Both the position numbers and the translations under genes were made by a program. From Porphyromonadaceae bacterium UBA4259 (GTDB lineage: Bacteria; Bacteroidota; Bacteroidia; Bacteroidales; Muribaculaceae): DNA of 22,547 bases. The DNA lies in contig DGWL01000014.1 of NCBI GenBank assembly GCA_002396125.1, forward strand, positions 1-22,547. Direction: 5' to 3'. The notes beneath the pieces are model-generated. The model did not search any database and was not told where the DNA came from. It saw only the letters and a list, made by a program, of their open reading frames with translations. Below are positions 1 through 6,870 of this stretch, piece by piece; the first letter of the stretch is position 1; every line of letters begins with the position of its first letter.

Positions 1-164
1 GGGATGCGAGTGAATGGCGTGAAGGAGTTGTCAAAACCCTTGTTGATGAGACGAAAGCGCAACGCGTCATAGAACTTGAGCGTGTCGAGGCTAGTGAAGT
101 CTTGCGCCACTGCCCCAGTCGACAGCATTAGAGCTAATGCTAATATTAAGTGCTTGATTTTCAT
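1..164 (-). CDS. Secreted protein, 5' end only (possible SGNH/GDSL hydrolase)
   Basis: Only the first 54 codons are visible; the gene runs off the left edge. It starts at ATG 164 with a Sec signal peptide (MKIKHLILALALMLSTGAVA, then QDF). The mature start reads FYDALRFRLINKGFDNSF followed by TPFTRIP. From memory, this resembles the N-terminal beta-sandwich in front of many Bacteroidales SGNH/GDSL esterases, which often read 'YDA..L.LINKGFDN...PYTRIP'. That assignment rests on about 30 residues and is tentative. Exported, probably periplasmic or surface. It lies on the same strand as the OmpA-like gene but behind that gene's terminator hairpin, so it probably has its own promoter; no clear TAnnTTTG box is visible just upstream. 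Confidence 0.55.
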   Translation of the reverse strand, partial: MKIKHLILALALMLSTGAVAQDFTSLDTLKFYDALRFRLINKGFDNSFTPFTRI

Positions 165-192
165 AGTTTGTTTAAGCTTACACGGAATATAT

Positions 193-238
193 GAAGAAAA
201 ACACAGCCGGCTACCATTATAGGGTTGCCGGCCGTGTA
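193..238 (-). terminator. Rho-independent terminator of the OmpA-like gene
   Basis: On the minus strand an ACACGGCCGGCAACC arm pairs with GGTAGCCGGCTGTGT (one A/A mismatch, one G-U pair) around a short AT loop, and is followed by TTTTTC. It begins about 34 bases after the OmpA-like stop codon at 272. It also separates that gene from the left-edge gene. Confidence 0.85.
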
Positions 239-271
239 GTTTCTCAAACTGAAGGAATGGTCACACTCACA

Positions 272-961
272 TTATTGGAGAGTACCAGCCTCGGCTTGCT
301 GAATCATAGTGTCGTCGGCAGTGATGTAAACCTCAACGCGACGGTTTTGAGCGCGGCCGGCGGCAGTGCTGTTGTCGGCGATGGGATAGTCATAAGCCAA
401 ACCCTTGGTGTCCATGCGGTTGCCTGCAACACCACTGTTCTGCAAGTAATTCTTAACGGCGTTAGCGCGGTTGAGCGAGAGAGTCTCGTTAACGGCGCGG
501 CTACCGGTGTTGTCGGTGTGGCCGTAGATTTGAACGTTGGTGTTAGGATCGTTGATGAGTGATGTAGCAAAGCGAGTCAAGGCGTTCTTTGCAGGGGTTT
601 TGAGAGCATACTTGCCAGTGTCGAAGAGGATACCCTCGTCGAATGTAACCTGGATTCCAGTGAAGCCATTAGCATCGGTAACGGTAGTAACCGAAGCACC
701 CTCGATAGCGGCGAGCTCGTCGGCCTTCTTCTGCATGTGCTTGCCAATGAGAGTTCCGGCAATACCACCTGCAACGGCACCAACGGCACCACCAATAGCA
801 GCGCCCTTGCCCTTGCCAATCAAAGCGCCAATACCAGCGCCCAGTGCTCCACCGGCTCCACCACCAATGAGGCCACCCTGCAAGGTCTTGCTCATTGAAC
901 CACAACCACTAAACGAAATGAGCAGCACTGCGCTCATGAAAAGACTCAAAAATTTCTTCAT
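272..961 (-). CDS. OmpA-family lipoprotein with glycine zipper (YiaD-like)
   Basis: This 229-aa outer-membrane lipoprotein is predicted to anchor the envelope to peptidoglycan. Residues 1-20 form a lipoprotein signal ending in FSGC, with Cys20 as the lipidated residue. Residues 28-74 are a glycine-zipper segment rich in GGxxG and GxxxG repeats (GGLIGGGAGGALGAGIGALI), which probably inserts in or oligomerises at a membrane. Residues 105-215 are an OmpA C-terminal peptidoglycan-binding domain, with IYGHTDNTGS (145-154), LSLNRANAVKNYL (161-173) and GRAQNRRVEV (202-211). This arrangement matches the YiaD/Pal-like class. ATG 961 is the natural start, and a good promoter lies 60 bases upstream. It is transcribed alone and closed by a hairpin terminator. 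The family is secure; its specific physiological role is not known. Confidence 0.93.
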   Translation of the reverse strand: MKKFLSLFMSAVLLISFSGCGSMSKTLQGGLIGGGAGGALGAGIGALIGKGKGAAIGGAVGAVAGGIAGTLIGKHMQKKADELAAIEGASVTTVTDANGFTGIQVTFDEGILFDTGKYALKTPAKNALTRFATSLINDPNTNVQIYGHTDNTGSRAVNETLSLNRANAVKNYLQNSGVAGNRMDTKGLAYDYPIADNSTAAGRAQNRRVEVYITADDTMIQQAEAGTLQ

Positions 962-1021
962 AATAGTACTATTTTAAAAAAAATAAATATATAAGGTGTA
1001 TTTTCTATTACAATTATATCG

Positions 1022-1053
1022 CAAAAGTAAGCAGTTTTATTCTAAAACGCAAA
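1022..1053 (-). promoter_or_regulatory. Bacteroidetes-type promoter of the OmpA-like gene
   Basis: On the minus strand, TTTG (1050-1053) is followed after 20 bases by TACTTTTG (1022-1029), matching the -33 TTTG and -7 TAnnTTTG consensus. The expected transcription start is near 1015, giving a leader of about 55 bases that is almost entirely A/T with no Shine-Dalgarno. Confidence 0.75.
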
Positions 1054-1230
1054 TTATGACACAAAAAAAAGCGTTCTTGACCACCCACTCTTATTCAAAA
1101 TGGCTAAAGCCGAATACCCTAAAACATCGTTTTAACTCAAGTGTCTCGAACTATAAACACCAACAGCACAAAACTACTGCATCAAAATGTCCGAAAATTC
1201 CATTTTCAATGTAATTGCAATCAAGACAAA

Positions 1231-1370
1231 AAAGCGGAGACCGAGGAATTTACCACAAATTCAACTCGGCCTCAAAACTATTGCAAATAAAAAGAGTAAA
1301 TGAAGTTATTCTAAATCAAATCAATAAGTTCAAAATTCGTCCAGTTTGGTACTTAACTGTTTTCGTGAAA
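1231..1370 (-). ncRNA. Candidate small RNA (speculative)
   Basis: A minus-strand promoter-like element (TAATTTTG at 1376-1383, with TTTC in place of TTTG at 1404-1407, spacer 20) would start transcription near 1369. About 100 bases later comes a long hairpin: GAGGCCGAG and GAATTT arms pairing with AAATTC and CTCGGTCTC (1238-1272), followed by CGCTTTTTTG. Together they would define an RNA of about 130-140 bases with no open frame. The -33 box is imperfect. The hairpin could instead be a second terminator for read-through from the GH25 gene. Supported only by motif geometry. Confidence 0.3.
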
Positions 1371-1424
1371 TAAATCAAAATTATATAATGTCGTAACTTA
1401 ATAGAAAAGCTATGGATTGTTGTC

Positions 1425-1477
1425 TTTTTGCCAATAAAACACCGCTTCATGCTTAATACTGCACGAAGTGGCAAAAA
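1425..1477 (-). terminator. Hairpin terminator downstream of the GH25 gene
   Basis: A perfect 9-base inverted repeat, TTTTTGCCA (1425-1433) and TGGCAAAAA (1469-1477), encloses an inner stem CTTCaTGC (1445-1452) and GCAcGAAG (1461-1468). On the minus strand a GC-containing stem ends in GGTGTTTTATT, as expected for a terminator, about 60 bases after the GH25 stop. Confidence 0.6.
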
Positions 1478-1537
1478 ATTAACATCTTTTAATGGATTGA
1501 CAACTTTAGAAACCAGGAATTAACGGGGTCAATTTGT

Positions 1538-2926
1538 TCACTTCTTGCGCTTGCTGTTATAGTGAATCTCGTCGTTGTCGGCACTCGACTGATTGGCTTG
1601 GTTGGCCTTGACCGGCTTCACAGTGTTGCGGTAGCGCTTGGCCGCTTGTCGCTGGCGCTCTTGCTCCTCTTGCTGTTGCTGCTTCAGCCTGTCGCTCTTA
1701 GCCTGCTCAAGTTCGGCACGACGCTGTTGTTCAAGCTGTTGTTGCTTTTGTTGCTCCAGCTGTTCGGCCTGACTCTTTTGCGCCTTCATGCGATTTTGCG
1801 CCTGCTCGCGTGCCCGCCGCTGCTGGTCATCCTGCTGCTGCTTGTGAAGTTGTTCCTGGCGCTTCTTCTCTTCAGCTTGTCGCTTTTTCTCTTCCTCTTT
1901 ATGCTTTTTTTCGAGCTCACGCTGCCGCTTTTCTATTTCCTTGCGCTTCTTTTCGTCGGCCTTGCGCTGCTGCTCGGCGCGCTTAGCTTCCTCCTTGCGG
2001 CGCTTTTCTTCCTCCTTGAGACGTTTCTTTTCGGCCTCTTCGCCACGTTTCTGAGCTTCGGTTTTTTCTCCCGAACCATAATAGCGGTTATTCTCCAACT
2101 CACGCCGTTGCTTTGGGCTCATGGGCACCTCGGGTTTCTCCTGATGACGCACCTTGGGACGTGGCACATCACCATTATTGCGACGCACGCGATTGCGCAC
2201 ACCCCCACGGCGATAGGTTATATCCTTCACGCCATAGCCACGATTGAAGCGGCTCAAGTCGACAAGCGCATCAATACCGTCAATGCGTCCACGGTCGCTG
2301 AACTGCCACAGTATCCACTTGGCTCCGTAATAAAGGTTTGGCTCGCTCTTGGCATAGCGGGCGATGAATAGCGGATAGTGGGCAAACTGTGCTCCCAGGT
2401 AGTTATTGAAATAGCTACTGCTGGCATAAATCATGGGTTTGCAACCATAATATTCCTCAAGCATGTTGGCAAACTTCATGACACTATCCTGCAACTGCTT
2501 GATAGTCCACCCATTGCGCTTCTCCACGTCGAGAAGCGGCACCAAGTCTTGCTCCTCGGGCCGAGCCATGCTGATGAAGTTTTGGAACTGGCTCTCGACC
2601 GAGGCTGTGGTAGTCATGAAGTGGTAACTTCCCACTTTAATGCCATGACGGCGGGCGTTCTCAATGTTGTGGCGATAGCGATGCTGCTTGTGGGTAGCTC
2701 CCTCGGTAGCCTTGATGTAGACAAACTTTATGTTTTTGTCGCTAGCTGTTGTTCGCCAGTTGATATCCTTTTGATAATTAGACACATCAATGCCGTCATA
2801 AACAAGATGCGCACTACCGCCATAGTTTTTGTCGCCCACAAGTGTAACCTCCTGCTCGTCATCGTTGACAGCATGACACACCAATGAGAACAAAACACTA
2901 ATTATCAGCAGGATATATACTCGCAT
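1538..2926 (-). CDS. GH25 family lysozyme with long charged coiled-coil tail
   Basis: This 462-aa secreted muramidase is predicted to cleave the MurNAc-GlcNAc beta-1,4 bond of peptidoglycan. I chose ATG 2926 because the longer reading begins at a TTG that lies inside the promoter box. Residues 1-19 are a signal peptide. Residues 42-230 are the GH25 barrel: GIDVSNYQ (45-52, Asp47), FVYIKATEG (68-76), SYHFMT (100-105), LLDVE (131-135, catalytic Glu135), MIYASSSYF (165-173) and WILWQFSDRGRIDGIDALVD (204-223). After a basic linker (230-290), residues of roughly 290-440 are a Lys/Glu/Gln/Arg-rich segment (repeats such as KEEEKRRKEEAKR and QQQQL) predicted to be one long coiled coil. The stand-alone GH25 domain is about 190-200 aa, so the tail doubles the protein. 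Monocistronic, with its own promoter and terminator. Confidence 0.93.
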   Translation of the reverse strand: MRVYILLIISVLFSLVCHAVNDDEQEVTLVGDKNYGGSAHLVYDGIDVSNYQKDINWRTTASDKNIKFVYIKATEGATHKQHRYRHNIENARRHGIKVGSYHFMTTTASVESQFQNFISMARPEEQDLVPLLDVEKRNGWTIKQLQDSVMKFANMLEEYYGCKPMIYASSSYFNNYLGAQFAHYPLFIARYAKSEPNLYYGAKWILWQFSDRGRIDGIDALVDLSRFNRGYGVKDITYRRGGVRNRVRRNNGDVPRPKVRHQEKPEVPMSPKQRRELENNRYYGSGEKTEAQKRGEEAEKKRLKEEEKRRKEEAKRAEQQRKADEKKRKEIEKRQRELEKKHKEEEKKRQAEEKKRQEQLHKQQQDDQQRRAREQAQNRMKAQKSQAEQLEQQKQQQLEQQRRAELEQAKSDRLKQQQQEEQERQRQAAKRYRNTVKPVKANQANQSSADNDEIHYNSKRKK

Positions 2927-2953
2927 ATACTCTAAGGTTTTCTTATTTAGTTG

Positions 2954-2985
2954 CAAAGATAATAAAATAGAACCGAACTCTCAAA
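2954..2985 (-). promoter_or_regulatory. Promoter of the GH25 gene
   Basis: On the minus strand TTTG (2982-2985), a 20-base spacer and TATCTTTG (2954-2961) match the Bacteroidetes consensus exactly. The predicted start of transcription near 2947 leaves a leader of about 20 bases before ATG 2926 and excludes the upstream TTG. Confidence 0.8.
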
Positions 2986-3071
2986 GTTTAAAGGATTGTT
3001 TAACATGTTTTTTGTTAATATAGTCCATAGCAAAACTTCAACAACCCATCAAGATTTAAAAAAATATAATA

Positions 3072-3104
3072 ATTGCGATTTTAAACGTTTTATTATTACT
3101 TTTG
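3072..3104 (+). promoter_or_regulatory. Promoter of the DUF1573-meaB operon
   Basis: ATTG (3072-3075), a 21-base spacer and TACTTTTG (3097-3104) give a near-consensus Bacteroidetes promoter. The start of transcription would be near 3111, about 22 bases before the first ATG. It is divergent from the GH25 promoter, with about 85 bases between the boxes. Confidence 0.65.
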
Positions 3105-3132
3105 TCACATAAAAATAAATACAAAAGTGAAA

Positions 3133-3525
3133 ATGACTATGAAACGTTTTTTCATGCTTCTCATTGGAGTGATTGTTTGCCAAGCACTCGCATGGGCACA
3201 GCCCAAGCCCACATTTAAGACCACAACCCACGACTTCGGCACTATCAAGGAGGCGAAAGGCCCGGTAAAACACACTTTTGAAGTGGTCAACACCGGCGAC
3301 CGCCCACTGGTGATTGTCGACGCCGTTGCCTCATGCGGTTGCACCCGTCCCACCTATACCGCCAAGCCCATCAAGCCCGGCAAGAAAGGTAAGGTTGAGG
3401 TAACATTCAGCCCAATAGGCCGCCGCGGCACCTTCCGCAAAACAGTGAAAGTGAGGACCAACGCCCCCGACAAGTACAGCACCCTCATCATCACCGGCAC
3501 AATCATCCCTAAAAGCAAGGAATGA
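3133..3525 (+). CDS. Single-domain DUF1573 exported protein
   Basis: A 130-aa protein made of a signal peptide (about 1-22, cleavage after AWA) and one DUF1573 domain, an Ig-like beta-sandwich related to the HYDIN/ASPM-SPD-2 fold. Diagnostic pieces are HDFGTIKE (33-40), FEVVNTGDRPLVI (49-61), ASCGCTRP (66-73), KPGKKGKVEVTF (81-92) and GTFRKTVKVRTN (99-110). The CGC pair is the family hallmark. The biochemical role of DUF1573 is unknown; it is generally periplasmic in Bacteroidetes. Start choice is uncertain: ATG 3133 or ATG 3139, while a GTG at 3127 seems unlikely. It is the first gene of an operon and overlaps the next DUF1573 gene by ATGA, which suggests translational coupling. Confidence 0.88.
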   Translation: MTMKRFFMLLIGVIVCQALAWAQPKPTFKTTTHDFGTIKEAKGPVKHTFEVVNTGDRPLVIVDAVASCGCTRPTYTAKPIKPGKKGKVEVTFSPIGRRGTFRKTVKVRTNAPDKYSTLIITGTIIPKSKE

Positions 3526-4625
3526 GGCTTGGTGCGGTGCACATAGCTACATTGGCAATGCTGCTCACAGCTTGGCTTGTGCCCACCGAGGCTCAGGCTC
3601 AAGCCATTGCGTCGTGGAACGAGATGGTTCACGACTACGGCACAGCCCACGAGAACGATGGCGAGCAGCGATGCACCTTTATTGTCACCAACACCGGCGA
3701 CCAGCCGCTAGTCATCACTCAAGTCAAGCCCACGTGTGGTTGCACTGTTGCGCAATACACCACCAGTGCCATCGAGCCCGGAAAAAGTGGCACAGTTGAT
3801 GTCACCTACTCCCCCACCGGGCGCCCGGGCCCCTTTGAGAAGACCATCTGGGTCTACACCAATTCGATGGGCGAGGGACGCCAGCGCCTCATAATCAAGG
3901 GCGTGACTATTGGTTCGCCTGCCAGCGTGAGCCGCTATTTTCCCGAGGAAGCCGCCCACCTGATGGTAACACGCACCATCATTGCTGCCGGAGAGGTCAC
4001 AAAAGGTAAAATTCGCAACAATATCATCACAGCCTACAATGCGACCGCCGACACGCTGCTCCTCACCTGCGACAACAACACCAGCCACATCAACGTGGTT
4101 GCCAAGCCCGATACTATCGCGCCGGGTGGAATCAGCACCATTTCACTGTTTTTCAACAGCATGAGCACCCCTGTGTGGGGCATCAACGACGATAACATCT
4201 CACTCATCACTCGCCCACTTCATTCCCCCGAGAGCGAGGAAAAAACGGCAGTTATCAACCTTGTCGCCAATGTGGTGGAGGACTTCTCTCAGCTTACCGA
4301 CCAGCAATTAGCCCAAGCGCCAACATGCACAATTGCCGACACCAAGATTGTACTCAACAACCTTGCAGGCAACACACCGGTCACCACCTCCCTACAGGTT
4401 AAGAACACCGGCAAGAGCGACCTGGTGATTCACCGCGTGATGTCGCTCGACAAGGCGCTGAGATGCAGCATCAACCACACTCTACTCAAGCCTGGCCATG
4501 AGGCCACAATAACTGTTAAGGTCGACCCAACTCTTGTGAAAGATGGCCTCCTCAACAGCGAGTTCACCATCATCAGCAACGACCCTGCCAGCCCACGCGT
4601 CACAGTGCGGGTAGTGGGACATTAA
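3522..4625 (+). CDS. Larger DUF1573 exported protein, two or three Ig-like modules
   Basis: A 367-aa protein with a signal peptide (about 1-27, ending AQAQA). Residues 33-130 are a canonical DUF1573 domain: VHDYGTAHE (36-44), FIVTNTGDQPLVI (53-65), PTCGCTVA (70-77), PGKSGTVDVTYSPTGRPG (86-103). A middle region (about 135-265) looks like a degenerate beta-sandwich without the Cys pair. Residues of about 268-367 are a further HYDIN-like module (SLQVKNTGKSDLVIHRV, then FTIISNDPASPRV). It overlaps the preceding gene by 4 bases and has the same domain, so the pair probably arose by duplication and acts in the same compartment. Function unknown. Confidence 0.85.
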   Translation: MRLGAVHIATLAMLLTAWLVPTEAQAQAIASWNEMVHDYGTAHENDGEQRCTFIVTNTGDQPLVITQVKPTCGCTVAQYTTSAIEPGKSGTVDVTYSPTGRPGPFEKTIWVYTNSMGEGRQRLIIKGVTIGSPASVSRYFPEEAAHLMVTRTIIAAGEVTKGKIRNNIITAYNATADTLLLTCDNNTSHINVVAKPDTIAPGGISTISLFFNSMSTPVWGINDDNISLITRPLHSPESEEKTAVINLVANVVEDFSQLTDQQLAQAPTCTIADTKIVLNNLAGNTPVTTSLQVKNTGKSDLVIHRVMSLDKALRCSINHTLLKPGHEATITVKVDPTLVKDGLLNSEFTIISNDPASPRVTVRVVGH

Positions 4626-4688
4626 GATGAGGAGAGTTCGCCTTTTTTAGTTCATAGTTTTAAAAAGATATATAAACCTAAATATTTT

Positions 4689-5897
4689 ATGGCAAGCACT
4701 AAAATATCGCAGCACACTGTCAATGAGGGTGATGAACGTTTTTTCACACCTAAAGAACTAGAAGAAATAAGACAGCACCACAATGTGGAAACACCCAACA
4801 TCGACCACCCCGAGAACGATGAGCAATACACCGGCCTGCAAGTGAATGCGGGCATTGAGCAGATGCCCATTGTCAATCCCTACCTCAAGCGGCGCCACCG
4901 TCCCAAGCTCACGGTGAGCGACTATGTGGAGGGAATTCTCAAGGGCAACACCACGGTGCTGGGACAAGCTGTCACACTAGTTGAAAGCCTCAACCACGAT
5001 CATCAAGCTATTGCCCAAGAGGTGATTGAAAAATGCTTACCCCACACCGGCAAGTCGCGACGCATTGGCATCACCGGTGTGCCTGGAGCAGGCAAGAGCA
5101 CGTCGATCGACGTGTTTGGACAACATGTGCTTCGCGATGAGAATGCCAAGCTCGCCGTGCTCGCTATCGACCCCAGCAGCGAACGCAGCAACGGCTCCAT
5201 TTTGGGCGACAAGACCCGCATGGAGAAGCTTTCGGTTCATCCACGCGCCTTCATTCGCCCTTCTCCCTCGGCCGGTTCGCTCGGCGGCGTTGCCCGCAAG
5301 ACTCGCGAGACGATAGTGCTATGTGAGGCAGCCGGTTACAACAACATTTTTGTTGAGACTGTGGGAGTGGGACAAAGCGAGACCGCAGTACACTCGATGG
5401 TTGATTTCTTCCTGCTCATCCAGCTTGCAGGCACCGGCGATGAGCTCCAGGGCATCAAGCGCGGCATCATGGAGATGGCCGACGGCATCGTTATCAACAA
5501 AGCCGACGGCGACAATGTGGAGCGCGCCGAGCTTGCCGCTGCTCAGTTCCGCAACGCTCTGCATCTGTTCCCATTGCCACCCAGCAAGTGGACTCCCGAG
5601 GTAATTACCTACAGCGGCTACTATGAGCTCAACATCGACAAGGTGTGGAACATGATCGACCGCTACTTCGAGCACGTTGACAACAACGGCTACTTCCTGC
5701 GCAAGCGCAGCCAGCAGGAAAAATACTGGATGTTTGAGACCATCAACGAGCAACTCAAGTCGCGCTTCTACACCGACCCCGAGGTGGAGCGCCTGCTCGA
5801 GCTCAAGCAAGACATGGTGTTGCACAACCAGCAATCTTCGTTTGTCGCAGCCACCGATGTGCTCAACTTTTACTATGACAAGTTAACCAATAAATAG
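4689..5897 (+). CDS. meaB: MeaB, methylmalonyl-CoA mutase-associated GTPase
   Basis: MeaB is a SIMIBI-class P-loop GTPase that loads and protects the adenosylcobalamin of methylmalonyl-CoA mutase, the step joining succinyl-CoA to propionate formation in Bacteroidales; it acts in the cytoplasm. Visible motifs are Walker A GVPGAGKS (130-137), DPSSERSNGSILGDKTRM (161-178), the switch ETVGVGQSE (223-231) and the G4 motif NKAD (270-273). The C-terminal 110 residues form the helical dimerisation arm. At 402 aa it is about 70 residues longer than many homologues; the extra part is a charged N-terminus (1-70) before the conserved core. It starts at ATG 4689, 63 bases after the DUF1573 gene with no clear terminator between, so it is probably co-transcribed. 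The mutase genes are not in this window. Confidence 0.95.
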   Translation: MASTKISQHTVNEGDERFFTPKELEEIRQHHNVETPNIDHPENDEQYTGLQVNAGIEQMPIVNPYLKRRHRPKLTVSDYVEGILKGNTTVLGQAVTLVESLNHDHQAIAQEVIEKCLPHTGKSRRIGITGVPGAGKSTSIDVFGQHVLRDENAKLAVLAIDPSSERSNGSILGDKTRMEKLSVHPRAFIRPSPSAGSLGGVARKTRETIVLCEAAGYNNIFVETVGVGQSETAVHSMVDFFLLIQLAGTGDELQGIKRGIMEMADGIVINKADGDNVERAELAAAQFRNALHLFPLPPSKWTPEVITYSGYYELNIDKVWNMIDRYFEHVDNNGYFLRKRSQQEKYWMFETINEQLKSRFYTDPEVERLLELKQDMVLHNQQSSFVAATDVLNFYYDKLTNK

Positions 5898-5905
5898 CTC
5901 TTATT

Positions 5906-6454
5906 ATGAAAAAAACATTTTTCCTCTCAATCGTGACCATAGCCTTGATGGCAATGCTATCGTCGTGTGCGGTGAATCTGGGAGGCGTTACAGCAAATTA
6001 TAGTCCGCTAAACAATTACTACGTGCGCAACGATTTCGCCAACGGCACTCACAAGCTGGTCATTCACAACCAGGAAGACTTTCGTCGCGTGTTTGGCGAT
6101 GCTGCCGTTATGGGCACCAATGGCAACCCCACTCAGGTGAACTTCAGCCGGCAGTTTGTGGTTGCTCTCATTCTTCCCGAGACCAACCGCCAAACTCAGC
6201 TCGAACCCGTGATGCTCAACCGTGTGGGCGACAGGCTTTATTTCTCCTACATCATCTATGAAGGTCACAACACCAGCTACAACATTCGCCCCTTTGTGGC
6301 GATGGTGGTCGACCGCAACGAGCCCGGCGACGTGGTGTTCCAGCGCGTCACTCAGCGCGACCTCGATGATGCCGGCATTCGCTATAACAGCAACCGCATC
6401 AATCCCGGCACCAACTACGGCACCGGAGGTCTTCGCCCAAGCGTGGGACATTGA
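5906..6454 (+). CDS. Small lipoprotein of unknown function
   Basis: A 182-aa predicted lipoprotein: a hydrophobic signal ends in LSSC (Cys21 lipidated). The mature part has a segment of about residues 50-145 with alternating beta character: KLVIHNQEDFRRVFG, then VNFSRQFVVALILPE, then DRLYFSYIIYEG and a strand FVAMVVDR. This pattern vaguely resembles the C-terminal PrcB-type beta domain, but I would not assign it. The tail (160-182) is Gly/Asn-rich. It follows meaB by 8 bases, so it is very probably in the same transcript, and it is the last gene before the bidirectional terminator. No functional link to MeaB is evident, as that protein is cytoplasmic. Confidence 0.8.
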   Translation: MKKTFFLSIVTIALMAMLSSCAVNLGGVTANYSPLNNYYVRNDFANGTHKLVIHNQEDFRRVFGDAAVMGTNGNPTQVNFSRQFVVALILPETNRQTQLEPVMLNRVGDRLYFSYIIYEGHNTSYNIRPFVAMVVDRNEPGDVVFQRVTQRDLDDAGIRYNSNRINPGTNYGTGGLRPSVGH

Positions 6455-6470
6455 TTACTGGATTGCTTCT

Positions 6471-6518
6471 AAAAAAAGAGTGGACAAGGACTTAAGCCTT
6501 TTCCACTCTTTACTTTTA
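6471..6518. terminator. Bidirectional terminator between convergent operons
   Basis: AAAGAGTGG (6475-6483) pairs perfectly with CCACTCTTT (6503-6511), with a further inner AAGG/CCTT pairing. An A-run precedes the stem and a T-rich run follows it, so it can stop both the meaB operon (plus) and the ABC/LD-carboxypeptidase/DUF4491 operon (minus). Confidence 0.85.
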
Positions 6519-6535
6519 TGTGGTTCATCAGGTTA

Positions 6536-6853
6536 TTATTCATCCCAGTAGTAGGTGCGCTTGGGATTGCGTGGGAACCAACCCTTGTGCACACGTTCCT
6601 GCTGATGAAAAATTTCCAGTATGCTCCAAAAACTTGAAAAACCTGTCACTCCTAGCAGCGCGGCCACAAGCACATTGTCGACAATGAGCGAGAACCCCAC
6701 CATGACGAGCCCCAACGCCAGAAACCACCACCAGCAGCGCGTGCCAAAGTGATATTCAGCCTTGATGACGATAGGATGGAAAACACCTATTATCAAGAAT
6801 GTGCAAAGCCCGATGAGGAGTCCAAGCAAGTGATAATTCTGCAAAAATTCCAT
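6536..6853 (-). CDS. DUF4491 family membrane protein
   Basis: A 105-aa inner-membrane protein with about three hydrophobic segments: residues 8-27, 40-57 and 60-74. Its conserved pattern, FHPIVIKAEYHFG (25-37), FSSFWSILEIFHQQERV (72-88) and KGWFPRNPKR (89-98), is what I associate with DUF4491, a small family of unknown function common in Bacteroidetes and Firmicutes. It is the last gene of a four-gene minus-strand run, 17 bases after the LD-carboxypeptidase stop. It starts at ATG 6853. No catalytic motif is visible. Confidence 0.82.
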   Translation of the reverse strand: MEFLQNYHLLGLLIGLCTFLIIGVFHPIVIKAEYHFGTRCWWWFLALGLVMVGFSLIVDNVLVAALLGVTGFSSFWSILEIFHQQERVHKGWFPRNPKRTYYWDE

Positions 6854-6870
6854 AACTCTTAATTTCTTAA

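Larger units (their letters stand above)
962..1537. other. 576-base AT-rich intergenic region
   Basis: No convincing protein-coding gene is present: the longest open frame starts at a GTG inside the ompA-like leader and has no family resemblance. The region holds the ompA-like promoter (1022-1053), a minus-strand hairpin with a T-run (1231-1272), a promoter-like pair (1376-1407, minus) and the probable terminator of the GH25 gene (1425-1477). The stretch from about 1060 to 1230 shows nothing I can name. No tRNA or riboswitch was recognised. Confidence 0.6.

Noticed and set aside
191..562. 123-codon plus-strand open frame
   Set aside because: Starts inside the terminator of the OmpA-like gene and is antisense to its peptidoglycan-binding domain.
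996..1214. 72-codon plus-strand open frame in the intergenic region
   Set aside because: Begins at a GTG within the leader of the OmpA-like gene, overlaps that promoter and has low-complexity composition without any motif.
1448..1466. CATGCTTAATACTGCACGA as another AATGC-type repeat
   Set aside because: Similar to TAATGCTTAATGCACAA but needs a gap and lies in the GH25 terminator stem; too weak to count.
1562..2371. 269-codon plus-strand open frame, Leu-rich
   Set aside because: It is the antisense of the Lys/Glu/Gln-rich GH25 tail; CTT/CTC repeats on the opposite strand give artificial Leu runs. The opposite frame has clear GH25 motifs, a promoter and a terminator.
2927..2956. N-terminal extension of the GH25 gene from TTG 2956
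   Set aside because: The TTG is part of the -7 box TATCTTTG; the ATG at 2926 gives a proper signal peptide.
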